Under the pieces are notes generated by a model, which made no database searches, was not told the origin of the DNA, and saw only the letters and a list, made by a program, of their open reading frames with translations. From JAFKKF01 sp035651055 (GTDB taxonomy: Bacteria; Pseudomonadota; Alphaproteobacteria; Rhizobiales; Kaistiaceae), in the NCBI GenBank assembly GCA_035651055.1, contig DASRGK010000074.1, positions 1 through 26,949 of the forward strand: DNA of 26,949 bases, given 5' to 3'. This document shows, piece after piece, positions 14,965-24,657 of the stretch. The stretch's first letter is position 1; the number at the start of each line of letters is the position of its first letter. The translations under genes and the position numbers were made by a program.

Positions 14965-15051
14965 CGATTGATCTCTCGGAACAGTGGGCGAAGCGTGAGT
15001 GTGGGTTTTCCCGCCGCTTCGATCAACCCTCCGCATGCGGCCCCGAGATCG

Positions 15052-15070
15052 GGTTAGCATCAAGTTAACC
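15052..15070. promoter_or_regulatory. CtrA-like box upstream of the sigma-54-type regulator
   Basis: GGTTAGCATCAAGTTAACC reads TTAG-N7-TTAACC, one mismatch from the CtrA consensus TTAA-N7-TTAA, and is also an inverted repeat GGTTA-N9-TAACC. It lies in the 131-base divergent region between pepF and the regulator. A one-mismatch match is expected by chance about once in a window of this size and base composition, by my rough count, so this is only suggestive. Confidence 0.35.
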
Positions 15071-15095
15071 GCAGGCCCGGATGATCCGGGGCCTC

Positions 15096-16586
<1,491 letters not shown>

Positions 16587-16701
16587 CTGCAACACTCGGC
16601 CGGTAAAATCATTTTGATCGCCGCGGAACGGCCCGCCGGCGATTGAAATGCAGTATCGGTTCGTTTCATCAGGCGGCGCCGGAGCCGCCCGGGAGGCCTT
16701 A

Positions 16702-18402
16702 ATGTCGTTTCGTGCTTCGATTCACGTCCTCGCAGCCCTGACTGCGGTGCTCGTCGCCGGCGGCGCGATGGCTGCTCCCGCCAAGAAGCCGATGGCCCCG
16801 GCCCCGATCATCAACGTGCCGATCCCGGTCGCCCGCTCGACCGTCTACGACCAGGTCTTCGATCCGGCGATTTCCGCCATGCGCGCGGCGCTGCGGAACG
16901 CGGCGACCGAGAAATCGGTCGATCGCGGCGATATCAGCGGCGTCGCTGTCTACTACGCCGCGGGCGGCTACGTCCCCTTGTGGATCGTCGACGGCAAGCT
17001 CACCGACCGCGCCGAGGCCCTCCTGAAGCGGCTCGCCGATGCCGCCGCGGACGGCCTCAATCCGGCGAATTTCCCGGTGCCGCCGGCCGATTTCGGCACG
17101 ACGGCCACTCCGAGCCTAGCGGACGTCGCCGCCGCCGACATCAAGCTCAGTCTGGCGCTGGTCGCCTATGCACGGCAGGCCTATGCCGGCCAGCTGGTGC
17201 CGAGCTCCATCAGCCCGAACATCGGCTACACGCGCCATCTGCCCGATCCATCCGGCGTGCTGCGGTCGCTCATCCTGGCTGACGACCCGGCTGCAACGCT
17301 TTCGGCCTATAACCCGCCGCAGGAGGAATTCGCCCAGCTTCGGGATCTCCTCGCCAGGCTGCGGAAGGAAGCCGAGACCGAGAAGACGGTCCTTATCCCG
17401 GACGGCCAGAACCTCAAGCCCGGCATGAAGGACCCACGCGTCCCCCTGCTTCGCGAGCGCTTCGAACTGCCTGCCTATGTTCAGAAGGTCGGCTGGATCG
17501 CCAAGCCGAGCGAGGAGCTGGTCTATGACAAGGCGCTCGTTGCTGCCGTCGAGGCCTTCCAGAAGTCACAGAACATCAAGGCCGATGGCGTAATCGGCAA
17601 GGGCACGCTTGCCGCGATCAACAACGAGGGCAGCGATGACCATATCGCCACGGTTCTCGCCAACATGGAGCGCTGGCGCTGGATGCCGCGCTACCTCGGC
17701 CGCTACTACGTGCGTGTGAACATCCCAGACTTCACGCTGGACGTGCATAAGGACGGGTCGATCATTCATTCGACCCGAATCGTCGTCGGCAAGGTCGAGT
17801 TGCAGACCCCGATCTTTTCCGACGAGATCCAGCACATCATCGTCAATCCGGCCTGGAACGTGCCGGCCTCGATCATCCAGAAGGAATACCTGCCGGCGCT
17901 GAAGAACGGCGGCTACCCGAAAGGCTTCGACGTCTTCGCCAAGGTCGGCGGCCGCTTCCGGGCGGTCGATCCCCGGACCGTCGACTGGGCGAGTGTCAGC
18001 GCCAATGACGTGCAGTTCCGCCAGCCGCCCGGCGAACGCAATGCCCTTGGCGTCGTCAAGTTCATGTTCCCCAACAAGTACGCCGTCTACCTGCACGATA
18101 CGCCGTCCAAGAGCTTGTTTAATAACCCTTATCGGGCCTACAGCCATGGCTGCATGCGGGTCGAGAACCCCTGGGCCTTCGCCGATGCGCTGCTCACCGA
18201 AGAGGGCTTCGACTCCACGCGGCTGAAGAAGCTTGTCGGCACCGGCGAAAAGCGGGTGGACCTGAGGGAGCACATCTACGTCCACATCACCTATTTCACG
18301 GCCTGGGTGAACGCGGACGGCGAGCCTGAATTCCGGAAAGACGTCTACGGCCACGACAAGCGCGTCGAACAGGCCCTCGGCCTGCTTCCGGCGAGGAGCT
18401 AG
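16702..18402 (+). CDS. L,D-transpeptidase (YcbB/LdtD-like) with peptidoglycan-binding domain
   Basis: A 566-residue periplasmic enzyme that would make 3-3 (mDAP-mDAP) peptidoglycan cross-links. Signal peptide: VLAALTAVLVAGGAMA, cut near residue 24. A helical scaffold domain follows (GGYVPLWIVDGKLTDRAEAL onward), then a peptidoglycan-binding domain at about 240-310 (VAAVEAFQKSQNIKADGVIG) and the YkuD catalytic domain from about 335, with the active site YSHGCMRVENP (H482, nucleophile C484, R486). Start: ATG 16702, preceded by GGGAGG (16691-16696); the frame opens at 16648 but that part lacks a ribosome binding site. A six-base hairpin (16672-16677 with 16684-16689) ends one base before this site. 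A terminator follows at 18497. Confidence 0.94.
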   Translation: MSFRASIHVLAALTAVLVAGGAMAAPAKKPMAPAPIINVPIPVARSTVYDQVFDPAISAMRAALRNAATEKSVDRGDISGVAVYYAAGGYVPLWIVDGKLTDRAEALLKRLADAAADGLNPANFPVPPADFGTTATPSLADVAAADIKLSLALVAYARQAYAGQLVPSSISPNIGYTRHLPDPSGVLRSLILADDPAATLSAYNPPQEEFAQLRDLLARLRKEAETEKTVLIPDGQNLKPGMKDPRVPLLRERFELPAYVQKVGWIAKPSEELVYDKALVAAVEAFQKSQNIKADGVIGKGTLAAINNEGSDDHIATVLANMERWRWMPRYLGRYYVRVNIPDFTLDVHKDGSIIHSTRIVVGKVELQTPIFSDEIQHIIVNPAWNVPASIIQKEYLPALKNGGYPKGFDVFAKVGGRFRAVDPRTVDWASVSANDVQFRQPPGERNALGVVKFMFPNKYAVYLHDTPSKSLFNNPYRAYSHGCMRVENPWAFADALLTEEGFDSTRLKKLVGTGEKRVDLREHIYVHITYFTAWVNADGEPEFRKDVYGHDKRVEQALGLLPARS

Positions 18403-18496
18403 ACCTCGCGGAAATCCGGCCCAAAGACGGGCATTGCGCGATGCAGCAGCACATGCCACCATCCGGCACGTTAGTTTCGGGTCCGAGGCGGGACAG

Positions 18497-18523
18497 CCCC
18501 CGGCGGTTTGCCGGCGGGGGTTT
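18497..18523 (+). terminator. Rho-independent terminator after the L,D-transpeptidase gene
   Basis: CCCCCGGCGG and CCGGCGGGGG form a nine-pair stem with one G-G mismatch and a TTTG loop, followed by TTT (18521-18523). It starts 95 bases after the stop, in an otherwise unremarkable 204-base gap, and separates this gene from the M15-type gene. Confidence 0.7.
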
Positions 18524-18524
18524 G

Positions 18525-18541
18525 GTAAAGGGGCGTTAACC
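18525..18541. promoter_or_regulatory. CtrA-like box before the M15-type peptidase gene
   Basis: GTAA-N7-TTAACC (18525-18541) differs by one base from TTAA-N7-TTAA and lies 66 bases before the gene start, directly after the terminator. It resembles the element at 15052-15070. Chance matches of this quality are not rare, so confidence is low. Confidence 0.33.
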
Positions 18542-18606
18542 AACGTCCTCTAGCATGCGCCAAGGGGTCAACCCGGTGAGTACGGGCAAGGTAGGCGCGC
18601 GGGATA

Positions 18607-20304
18607 TTGTCTAGACGGGGCACCCAATCCAGACGCGATAAGCTGCGGGCCGTTCTGGGGCCGCGCTCTGCGCGTCTCCGCATCGGAGCCCTGGCGCTTC
18701 TCGCCACGGTCTTTTCGCTCGGCCACGTGAATGCCGTGACCGATGGCGTCCGTGCGCTGAAGCTCATGCACATGCATACCGGCCAGCGGGAAACCATCGT
18801 TTTCAAGCGTGACGGCGTCTACGACAAGGACGGCATCGCGCGGCTCAACTACCTCGTCCGCGACTGGCGGAGGAACGAGGTCAAGTCGATGGACCCGCAC
18901 CTCTACGACCTGCTCTGGCAGGTTTATGCCGCGTCCGGCTCGTCCGACTTCATCCACGTCGTGTGCGGCTACCGCTCGCCCGACACCAACGCCATGCTCC
19001 GCCGCCGCTCCAAGGGCGTCGCCCAGCACAGCCAGCACATGCTCGGCAAGGCGATGGACTTCTACATTCCCGGCGTCCCGCTTTCGAAGCTGCGCGAGAT
19101 TGGCCTCCGCATGCAGATCGGCGGCGTCGGCTATTACCCGACCTCGGGCTCGCCCTTCGTCCACATGGATACCGGCGGCGTGCGCATGTGGCCGCGCATG
19201 ACCCGCGACCAGCTCGTCCGGGTCTTCCCGAACGGCAAGACCCTCTACATCCCGTCCGATGGCAAGCCCCTGCCCGGCTACGCTGCGGCGCTCGCCGCCT
19301 ATCAGTCGCGGAAGGCCGGTGCCGTCGTCCTGGCTTCGGTTGCCGACGCCGGCGATGACGGCGAAACCGCCGACGAGGCGACCGATCGGGTCGTCAAGTC
19401 GCTCGCCAATGACGACCTCATCAAGGAAGTGCCGATGCCGCGCCTGGCGCAGCGGCCCGTCGTGGCCGAAACCGCGCCGGCGGTGGTCGCCATGGTCGAG
19501 GCCGGCGCCACGGTCCCGGTCGCCGCTCCCGCGCCGACCCACGCCATTTCCTTCTTTGACCGCACTTTCGGCGTTGACGCGGGCAAGCCGGCGGCGAAGC
19601 CGGCGACCGCCCGTCCGGCCATTCTGCGCGACGTCGATTTCGACGCCGCTTCCGATATCTCAACGCCGGTCCCGACCGCGCTCGCCAGTGCGATGGCTGC
19701 CCGGGACCGCAGCGGCCGCTCGGCGCCGGCCTCGCTGCCGATTGCGCCGACCGCGATCGTTGCCACCGTAGACGTATCCCGGCCGCTTCGCGCCGAGGCA
19801 ATGACTACCGCCGTGCTTCGTGGCGGGAGCACCGGCGATATCGGCAGCGTCCCAGCGGTGATGGGCTATGCCGCGCTCGACACCTCGGCCGACAAACCGC
19901 GCGCCGCGGCGAAGGTGACCGGCGCCGTGATCCCGATCCCGCAGGCGAGCCCGCTTCACAACGTCGCCTCGCCGGTGGCGGTGCCGGTTGCGGCCCCCGC
20001 CCTGCCGATCGAAGACCTCTATGCCCGGCTGAGCGCCGCCAAGCTGACGCTGACCGCCCTCGACACGCAGGCGCTGCGTCTGTGGATGGCCGGCCAGTCG
20101 ACCCGCGAGAAGCGTTACGCCCTCCTCACCATGCCCGACTTTGCGCAGATGCCGGCGCTGATGGACAAGCCGACCGTCGGTTTTGCCGCGACCTTCACGG
20201 CGTCGGTCTCCGGCACGCTCCGCACCGACCACTTCAGCGGCACGATCGTGCAGTCCCCGGCGGTCGTCGACCTCGAAAAGGCCGCGTCGGTCGCCTCGCG
20301 CTAG
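18607..20304 (+). CDS. DUF882/M15-type peptidoglycan endopeptidase (MepK-like) with long C-terminal extension
   Basis: A 565-residue protein. A basic N-terminus and hydrophobic segment (LRIGALALLATVFSLGHVNA, residues 24-43) form a signal or anchor. Residues 50-225 are the DUF882/Peptidase_M15_2 domain: CGYRSPDTNAML, zinc ligands H144 and D151 in SQHMLGKAMDF, and H186-M-D188. The E. coli relative MepK (YcbK) cuts 3-3 cross-links and is encoded beside LdtD; here an LdtD-like gene lies just upstream. Residues beyond about 240 are an alanine/proline/threonine-rich, low-complexity tail of over 300 residues, unusual for the family. The start is a TTG at 18607; I see no in-frame ATG upstream, and starting later would lose the signal. 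A terminator follows at once. Confidence 0.88.
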   Translation: MSRRGTQSRRDKLRAVLGPRSARLRIGALALLATVFSLGHVNAVTDGVRALKLMHMHTGQRETIVFKRDGVYDKDGIARLNYLVRDWRRNEVKSMDPHLYDLLWQVYAASGSSDFIHVVCGYRSPDTNAMLRRRSKGVAQHSQHMLGKAMDFYIPGVPLSKLREIGLRMQIGGVGYYPTSGSPFVHMDTGGVRMWPRMTRDQLVRVFPNGKTLYIPSDGKPLPGYAAALAAYQSRKAGAVVLASVADAGDDGETADEATDRVVKSLANDDLIKEVPMPRLAQRPVVAETAPAVVAMVEAGATVPVAAPAPTHAISFFDRTFGVDAGKPAAKPATARPAILRDVDFDAASDISTPVPTALASAMAARDRSGRSAPASLPIAPTAIVATVDVSRPLRAEAMTTAVLRGGSTGDIGSVPAVMGYAALDTSADKPRAAAKVTGAVIPIPQASPLHNVASPVAVPVAAPALPIEDLYARLSAAKLTLTALDTQALRLWMAGQSTREKRYALLTMPDFAQMPALMDKPTVGFAATFTASVSGTLRTDHFSGTIVQSPAVVDLEKAASVASR

Positions 20305-20328
20305 TCCGATCCGCTTGTGATGTTTCGC

Positions 20329-20356
20329 GAAGCGCGGGCAGACCCCGCGCTTCTTT
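20329..20356 (+). terminator. Rho-independent terminator between convergent genes
   Basis: GAAGCGCGGG (20329-20338), a five-base loop and CCCGCGCTTC (20344-20353) form a perfect ten-base stem followed by TTT. It begins 25 bases after the M15-type gene stop and six bases before the gapR stop codon on the other strand, so it may serve both directions, though the minus side lacks a U run. Confidence 0.85.
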
Positions 20357-20361
20357 GCATT

Positions 20362-20613
20362 TCAGGCCGGCACCATGCCCAGCGCCTGCAAATAGAGGTC
20401 AAGCAGCGCCTCTGCCTCCTGGCGCTCCGCCTTGTCGAGTTTCCTCAGCCGCACGACCGTTCGCAGCGTCTTGGTATCGAAGCCGTTCGCCTTGGCCTCG
20501 GCGTAGACTTCCTTGATGTCGTCGGCGAGCGCCTTCTTTTCTTCCTCGAGCCGTTCGATGCGCTCGACGATCGACTTCAACTGGTCGCGGGCGATGCCCT
20601 GGGTCTCGGCCAT
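20362..20613 (-). CDS. gapR: GapR nucleoid-associated protein (DUF2312)
   Basis: An 83-residue protein that matches DUF2312 from end to end: ARDQLKSIVERIERLEEEKK, DIKEVYAEAKANGFDTKTLR and LRKLDKAERQEAEALLDLYLQALG are the conserved blocks. In Caulobacter this family is GapR, which wraps AT-rich and overtwisted DNA ahead of the replication fork and stimulates type II topoisomerases. The protein is a helical dimer or tetramer that encircles DNA. A good purine-rich ribosome binding site (GAGGAGAGAAG on the minus strand) precedes the ATG. It lies 63 bases downstream of the amidohydrolase gene, far enough for its own promoter. Confidence 0.95.
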   Translation of the reverse strand: MAETQGIARDQLKSIVERIERLEEEKKALADDIKEVYAEAKANGFDTKTLRTVVRLRKLDKAERQEAEALLDLYLQALGMVPA

Positions 20614-20676
20614 CCGACTTCTCTCCTCGCACTCGGCCTGACGGGATGGGCTGCTTGCCCCTCTGCGGCGCGCTCG

Positions 20677-21498
20677 TCAATAGCGTTGCGGCGCTTGCCC
20701 ACTACTCGGAAGATGGTGCCTGACGAGATGCAGTTCCGGGTCGCGGTTTAGCTCGGCGATGGGCGGCGCGAGGCGCGCCGTCCACTCCTCGACTCCGGCG
20801 TCGGCGGCGATCAGGTCCTGCCGCACTTCGATGATGGCGTGGGCAAGGCCGCGCTCGATCGCATGTCGGTAGAGCGTGTCGCCGGGGAGTCCGCCGGCAT
20901 AGGGCTCGTTGTCGCCGACCACGAGCGAAGCATCCTCGGCGAGGAGCGCGATCAGCGCCCGCGAGAAACGCGGATCGTGATCCCAGAGCACGCCGACCTG
21001 CCACGGACGCGGCACGCCGCGCCAGGACGGCGTGAAGCTGTGGATCGATACGAGAATCGGCGGCCAGCCGGCAGCGAGCGCGCGGTCGACCGCGGCGCTG
21101 ACCGCGTTATGGTAGGGCGCGTGGTAGGCGGCGATGCGCCGCGCCCGTTCGGCCGCGTCGACGCGACGGTTGCCCGGCACGATCGCGCCGTCGGAGAGGC
21201 GCATGATCAGCGTCGGATCGTCCTCGCCGCGATTGATGTCGATGAGAAGGCGCGAAAAGGACGAGAGCACCGCCGGCGCGCCGAGCCGGTCGGCAAGCCG
21301 GCGCGTCAGGGCCTCCGCACCGATGTCGTAGGCGATGTGCCGCTCGAATTCGCCCGCCGCGATGCCGAGGCTGCCATAGGCAGCCGGCAGGCGGTTGCGC
21401 GCATGGTCGCAGAGGAGCAGCAGCCCGCAGGCCGGATCGCCGGCAACCAGGTGATACGGGTCTTCATCGCCGGTCCTGTCCGGATCGCTCGCGTCCAT
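20677..21498 (-). CDS. N-formylglutamate amidohydrolase
   Basis: This 273-residue protein fits the N-formylglutamate amidohydrolase family (PF05013), which hydrolyses N-formyl-L-glutamate to formate and glutamate, the last step of one histidine breakdown route. Family motifs are present: LLLCDHARNRLP near the N-terminus, LLIDINRGEDDPTLI, ILVSIHSFTPSW and, near the end, AHAIIEVRQDLI. The Asp/His/Glu residues in these motifs are the expected metal ligands. No other hut gene is nearby, so the physiological substrate may differ. It diverges from the EamA gene with 74 bases between starts. No strong ribosome binding site is seen apart from GGAG next to the ATG. Confidence 0.9.
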   Translation of the reverse strand: MDASDPDRTGDEDPYHLVAGDPACGLLLLCDHARNRLPAAYGSLGIAAGEFERHIAYDIGAEALTRRLADRLGAPAVLSSFSRLLIDINRGEDDPTLIMRLSDGAIVPGNRRVDAAERARRIAAYHAPYHNAVSAAVDRALAAGWPPILVSIHSFTPSWRGVPRPWQVGVLWDHDPRFSRALIALLAEDASLVVGDNEPYAGGLPGDTLYRHAIERGLAHAIIEVRQDLIAADAGVEEWTARLAPPIAELNRDPELHLVRHHLPSSGQAPQRY

Positions 21499-21572
21499 CT
21501 CCGGGATGATAGTGACGGCCCGTCCGCCATGCCATAGAAGCGGCGACCTTTCGCCCTTCCTCCCATTCCGTC

Positions 21573-22493
21573 ATGGCCGACACCCGGACCGTCACCCGCC
21601 ACGATCGCGCCGATGCCGCGCCCCTCGCCGCGCTCTTTCTCGGCGCGCTGGCGATGGGCATCTCGCCGATCTTCGTCCGCCTTGCCGAGGTCGGCCCGTT
21701 CGCGAGCGCCTTCTGGCGGGTCGCGGGCGCCCTGCCGCTCCTCTATCTCTGGGCGGCCTACGAAGCGCGCTCCGAGGGCGAAGCGCAGTCGGCGGTTTTG
21801 CGGCTCGACGGAGCGATCCTCACCGCCGGCCTCCTCTTCGGTGGCGACCTGATCTTCTGGCACCTCGCCATCCTTCACACCAGCGTCGCCAACGCGACGT
21901 TCCTGGCGACGCTGGCGCCGGTCTGGGTCGCGCTCGGCTCGGGGCTGCTCATCGGCGAGACGGTCGGCCGCGAGACGGTGGGCGGCCTTCTCCTCTGCCT
22001 CGGCGGCGCCGCGGCGCTGATCGGCACCAGCGCCACGCTCAGGCCGGATCATCTCGACGGCGACCTCTTCGGCCTCGCCACCTCGTTCTTCTTCGGCATG
22101 TATTTCCTCGCCGTCCGCAGCGCCCGCCGGCGCTCGGGCCCAGGACGGATCGTCTTCCTGTCCTCGGCAATATCGGCGGCCGCCCTCTTCGCCGTCGCGC
22201 TCTTTGCCGGCGACCGGATCTTCCCGCCCGGTCTCGCCGGCTGGGCAGCGCTGGCCGGGCTCGCCGTCGTCAGCCACACGGGCGGCCAGGGCCTCCTCAC
22301 CTATGCGCTGGGGCACCTGCCGGCGGCGTTCTCTGCCCTCGTCATCTTCATCGAGGCGGTCGCCGCAGCTGCGTTCGCGTGGCTCTTCCTCGACGAGCCG
22401 GTGACTCTCGTTCAGGCCGTCGGCGGCGTTCTCATCATTGCCGGCATCGCCGCGGCGCGCCCGGGACGAAAGCCCGCTCCGGCCGGGCCTTGA
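21573..22493 (+). CDS. EamA/DMT-superfamily transporter
   Basis: A 306-residue membrane protein with two EamA repeats and about ten membrane segments. The first repeat starts AALFLGALAMGISPIFVRLAEVGPFASAFWR and contains the signature HTSVANATFLATLAPVWVAL; the second starts near GDLFGLATSFFFGMYFLAVRSARR and ends PAAFSALVIFIEAVAAAAFAWLFLDEPVTLVQAVGG, both typical. Such proteins export or import small metabolites such as amino acids or drugs; the substrate cannot be read from sequence. The start at 21573 matches the family N-terminus; the ribosome binding site is weak. No terminator is evident in the 176 bases after it. Confidence 0.9.
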   Translation: MADTRTVTRHDRADAAPLAALFLGALAMGISPIFVRLAEVGPFASAFWRVAGALPLLYLWAAYEARSEGEAQSAVLRLDGAILTAGLLFGGDLIFWHLAILHTSVANATFLATLAPVWVALGSGLLIGETVGRETVGGLLLCLGGAAALIGTSATLRPDHLDGDLFGLATSFFFGMYFLAVRSARRRSGPGRIVFLSSAISAAALFAVALFAGDRIFPPGLAGWAALAGLAVVSHTGGQGLLTYALGHLPAAFSALVIFIEAVAAAAFAWLFLDEPVTLVQAVGGVLIIAGIAAARPGRKPAPAGP

Positions 22494-22592
22494 TGACGCC
22501 GCTTTCGCCGCGCACCTACGCCGTCCGGCAAGTCGGGGAATCGATACGCTTTGCAACGCCCGGACGAGACTGGCGGCGCCGCCCCGCCCGCG

Positions 22593-22621
22593 TTGACCGC
22601 TGAAAGTCAGCGCGCCATAAA
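22593..22621 (+). promoter_or_regulatory. Promoter of DUF1036-pyk with an inverted repeat in its spacer
   Basis: TTGACC (22593-22598), a 17-base spacer and CATAAA (22616-22621). The spacer is largely occupied by a perfect inverted repeat CGCTGA-AAG-TCAGCG (22598-22612). A protein bound there would block RNA polymerase. The predicted transcript start (about 22628) lies after the GTG at 22625, supporting ATG 22670 as the gene start. The rest of 22494-22669 shows nothing clear. Confidence 0.55.
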
Positions 22622-22669
22622 CGCGTGAATCGTCAGCCAGAGCCAACGGCCAGGACGCACTCCCGACCG

Positions 22670-23227
22670 ATGTCATCGCGCACGTTCAAGCCTTGGTACC
22701 GGAAGGCGGCGGTGGCTGCCAGCCTCACGCTGGTGGTGGTTGTCGTCCTGTTCGTTCTTTGGCTCCTGCCGGGCAGTTCCGGCAACGCGGATACCCGCCT
22801 CGCCGCCGCGGGCGGCACCCCCGCCGGCGTCTCCGGCGCTCTCACCGTCGACCCGGGGGCAAGCGGCCTCCGCCTCTGCAACAAGACGAGCAGCCGCGTC
22901 GGCGTTGCGATCGGCTACAAGGTCGAGGGCGACTGGACGACCGAGGGCTGGTGGAACGTCGCCGCGAGCACCTGCGAGACGCTGATGGCCGGGCCACTGG
23001 CGTCGCGGTTCTTCTACATCTATGCAGTCGACTACGATCAGGGCGGCACCTGGGGCGGCAAGGCGGTTATGTGCACGCGCGACAAGATGTTCACCATCCG
23101 CGGCATCGAGGATTGCGTGGCGCGCGGTTTTGAACGGACCGGTTTCTTCGAGGTCGACACCGGCGAGCAGAAAAGCTGGACGGTGCAGCTGACCGAGCCT
23201 GGCGAAACCGGGACCGGCGGCAAATGA
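22670..23227 (+). CDS. DUF1036 membrane-anchored protein
   Basis: A 185-residue protein: a basic N-terminus (MSSRTFKPWYRK), one membrane helix at about 13-32 (SLTLVVVVVLFVLWLLPG), a linker, then a DUF1036 domain from about residue 60. The domain's motifs are LRLCNKTSSRVGVAIGYK, TTEGWWNVAASTCETL, FYIYAVDYDQGGTWGGKAVMC and a closing ESC-like DCVARGFERTGFFEVDTG. Four cysteines probably form periplasmic disulfides. The family's role is unknown. Its stop overlaps the pyk start by four bases (ATGA), so membrane protein and pyruvate kinase are translationally coupled; I recall this gene pair from other Hyphomicrobiales. A GTG start at 22625 is possible but the predicted promoter argues against it. 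Confidence 0.88.
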   Translation: MSSRTFKPWYRKAAVAASLTLVVVVVLFVLWLLPGSSGNADTRLAAAGGTPAGVSGALTVDPGASGLRLCNKTSSRVGVAIGYKVEGDWTTEGWWNVAASTCETLMAGPLASRFFYIYAVDYDQGGTWGGKAVMCTRDKMFTIRGIEDCVARGFERTGFFEVDTGEQKSWTVQLTEPGETGTGGK

Positions 23228-24657
23228 GGCGCGCGCGCAAGGTCAAGATCCTCGCCACCCTTGGACCCTCATCCTCCGACAAGGGGACGATCGCGCGTCT
23301 CTTCCAGGCCGGTGCGGACCTCTTCCGCATCAACATGAGCCACACCGACCACAACAAGCTGCGGGCGCTGGTGGCGACGATCCGCGAGGTCGAGGCTGAC
23401 TTCCAGCGGCCGATCGGTATCCTCATCGACCTGCAGGGCCCGAAGCTCCGCATCGGCGTCTTCGCCAACCGCGAGGTCAGCCTCAATCCGGGCGACACCT
23501 TCATCCTCGACAGCGATCCGACGCCCGGCGACCAGACCCGTGTCGAGCTGCCGCATCCGGAAATCTTCGCGGCGCTGGAAGTCGGGCACCGGCTGCTCCT
23601 CGACGACGGCAAGGTCCGGCTGCGCGTCTTCGAATGCTCGAACAACCGCGCCATGACCACCGTCGAGGTCGGCACCAAGCTTTCCGACCGGAAGGGCGTC
23701 AGCGTTCCCGACACGACGATCAATTTCGGCGCCTTGACGCCGAAGGACCGCTCCGACCTCGAGGCCGGCCTCAACGCCGGCGCCGACTGGATCGCGATGT
23801 CCTTCGTGCAGCGCCCGGAGGACATGGCCGAGGTGAGGAAGCTCGCCCGCGGCCAGGCGGGCGTGCTTGCCAAGATCGAGAAGCCGCAGGCGGTGACCCG
23901 CCTTGCCGCGATAATCGAGATGGCCGATGCGCTGATGGTCGCCCGCGGCGACCTTGGCGTCGAGATGCCGCTCGAGCGCGTCCCCGGCATCCAGAAGCAG
24001 ATCACCCGCGCGGCCCGCCGCGCCGGCAAGCCGGTCGTCGTGGCCACCCAGATGCTCGAATCGATGATCGCCGCGCCGGTGCCGACCCGCGCCGAGGTTT
24101 CGGACGTGGCGACCGCCGTCTTCGAGGGTGCCGACGCGATCATGCTTTCGGCCGAATCGGCCTCCGGCGCCTATCCGGTCGAGGCGGTGACCACCATGGA
24201 TCGCATCGCCATCGAGGTCGAACGCGACCCGAACTACAAGAACATCGTCCACGCCCAGCGCACCGAGCCGGAGGCGACCGGCGCCGACGCCATCTCGGCG
24301 GCGGTCCGCCAGATCGCCGAGACGCTCAACCTTGCCGCCATCTGCTGCTACAGCGCGTCCGGCGCCACCGCGGTCCGCGCCGCCCGCGAGCGGCCGCAGA
24401 CGCCGATCATCGTGCTCTCGCCGGTCATCGCCACCGCCCGCCGGCTCTCGATTGTCTGGGGCCTGCACACGGTCGCGGGCGATGAGCCGAAGACGCTGGA
24501 CGACATGATCGCCCATGCCTGCGAGATCGCTCTCGACGAGGGGTTTGCCGAGGACCGGGAGCGGATCATCGTCACCGCCGGCGTGCCTCTCGGCACGCCC
24601 GGCGCGACCAACATGCTGCGCATCGCCTACGTCTCGAAGGACGGCCGGACGAACTAG
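23224..24657 (+). CDS. pyk: Pyruvate kinase
   Basis: Pyruvate kinase makes pyruvate and ATP from phosphoenolpyruvate and ADP, the last step of glycolysis. The 477-residue length is normal. It begins RARKVKILATLGPSSSD (phosphate and substrate loop), has DLFRINMSH with the catalytic arginine, the LIDLQGPKLRIG strand, the active-site KIEKPQAV with the catalytic lysine, the metal site MVARGDLGVEMPLERVPGIQK, and ATQMLESMI...PTRAEVSDVATAVFEGADAIMLS. The C-terminal effector domain follows. It starts inside the last codons of the DUF1036 gene. After the stop, a short inverted repeat CCGGC/GCCGG and a T-rich run (GCGTTTTCTTTT) near 24710 may end transcription, but the stem is weak. Confidence 0.97.
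   Translation: MRRARKVKILATLGPSSSDKGTIARLFQAGADLFRINMSHTDHNKLRALVATIREVEADFQRPIGILIDLQGPKLRIGVFANREVSLNPGDTFILDSDPTPGDQTRVELPHPEIFAALEVGHRLLLDDGKVRLRVFECSNNRAMTTVEVGTKLSDRKGVSVPDTTINFGALTPKDRSDLEAGLNAGADWIAMSFVQRPEDMAEVRKLARGQAGVLAKIEKPQAVTRLAAIIEMADALMVARGDLGVEMPLERVPGIQKQITRAARRAGKPVVVATQMLESMIAAPVPTRAEVSDVATAVFEGADAIMLSAESASGAYPVEAVTTMDRIAIEVERDPNYKNIVHAQRTEPEATGADAISAAVRQIAETLNLAAICCYSASGATAVRAARERPQTPIIVLSPVIATARRLSIVWGLHTVAGDEPKTLDDMIAHACEIALDEGFAEDRERIIVTAGVPLGTPGATNMLRIAYVSKDGRTN

Noticed and set aside
14965..15063. N-terminal extension of the oligopeptidase to 15063
   Set aside because: The extra 33 residues are Arg-rich and unlike the family, and they would cover the divergent promoter region; ATG 14964 is preferred.
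16587..16701. Sigma-54 promoter (GG-N10-GC) in front of the L,D-transpeptidase gene
   Set aside because: I searched for TGGCAC-N5-TTGC-like sequence and found no convincing match, so direct control by the upstream regulator remains unproven.
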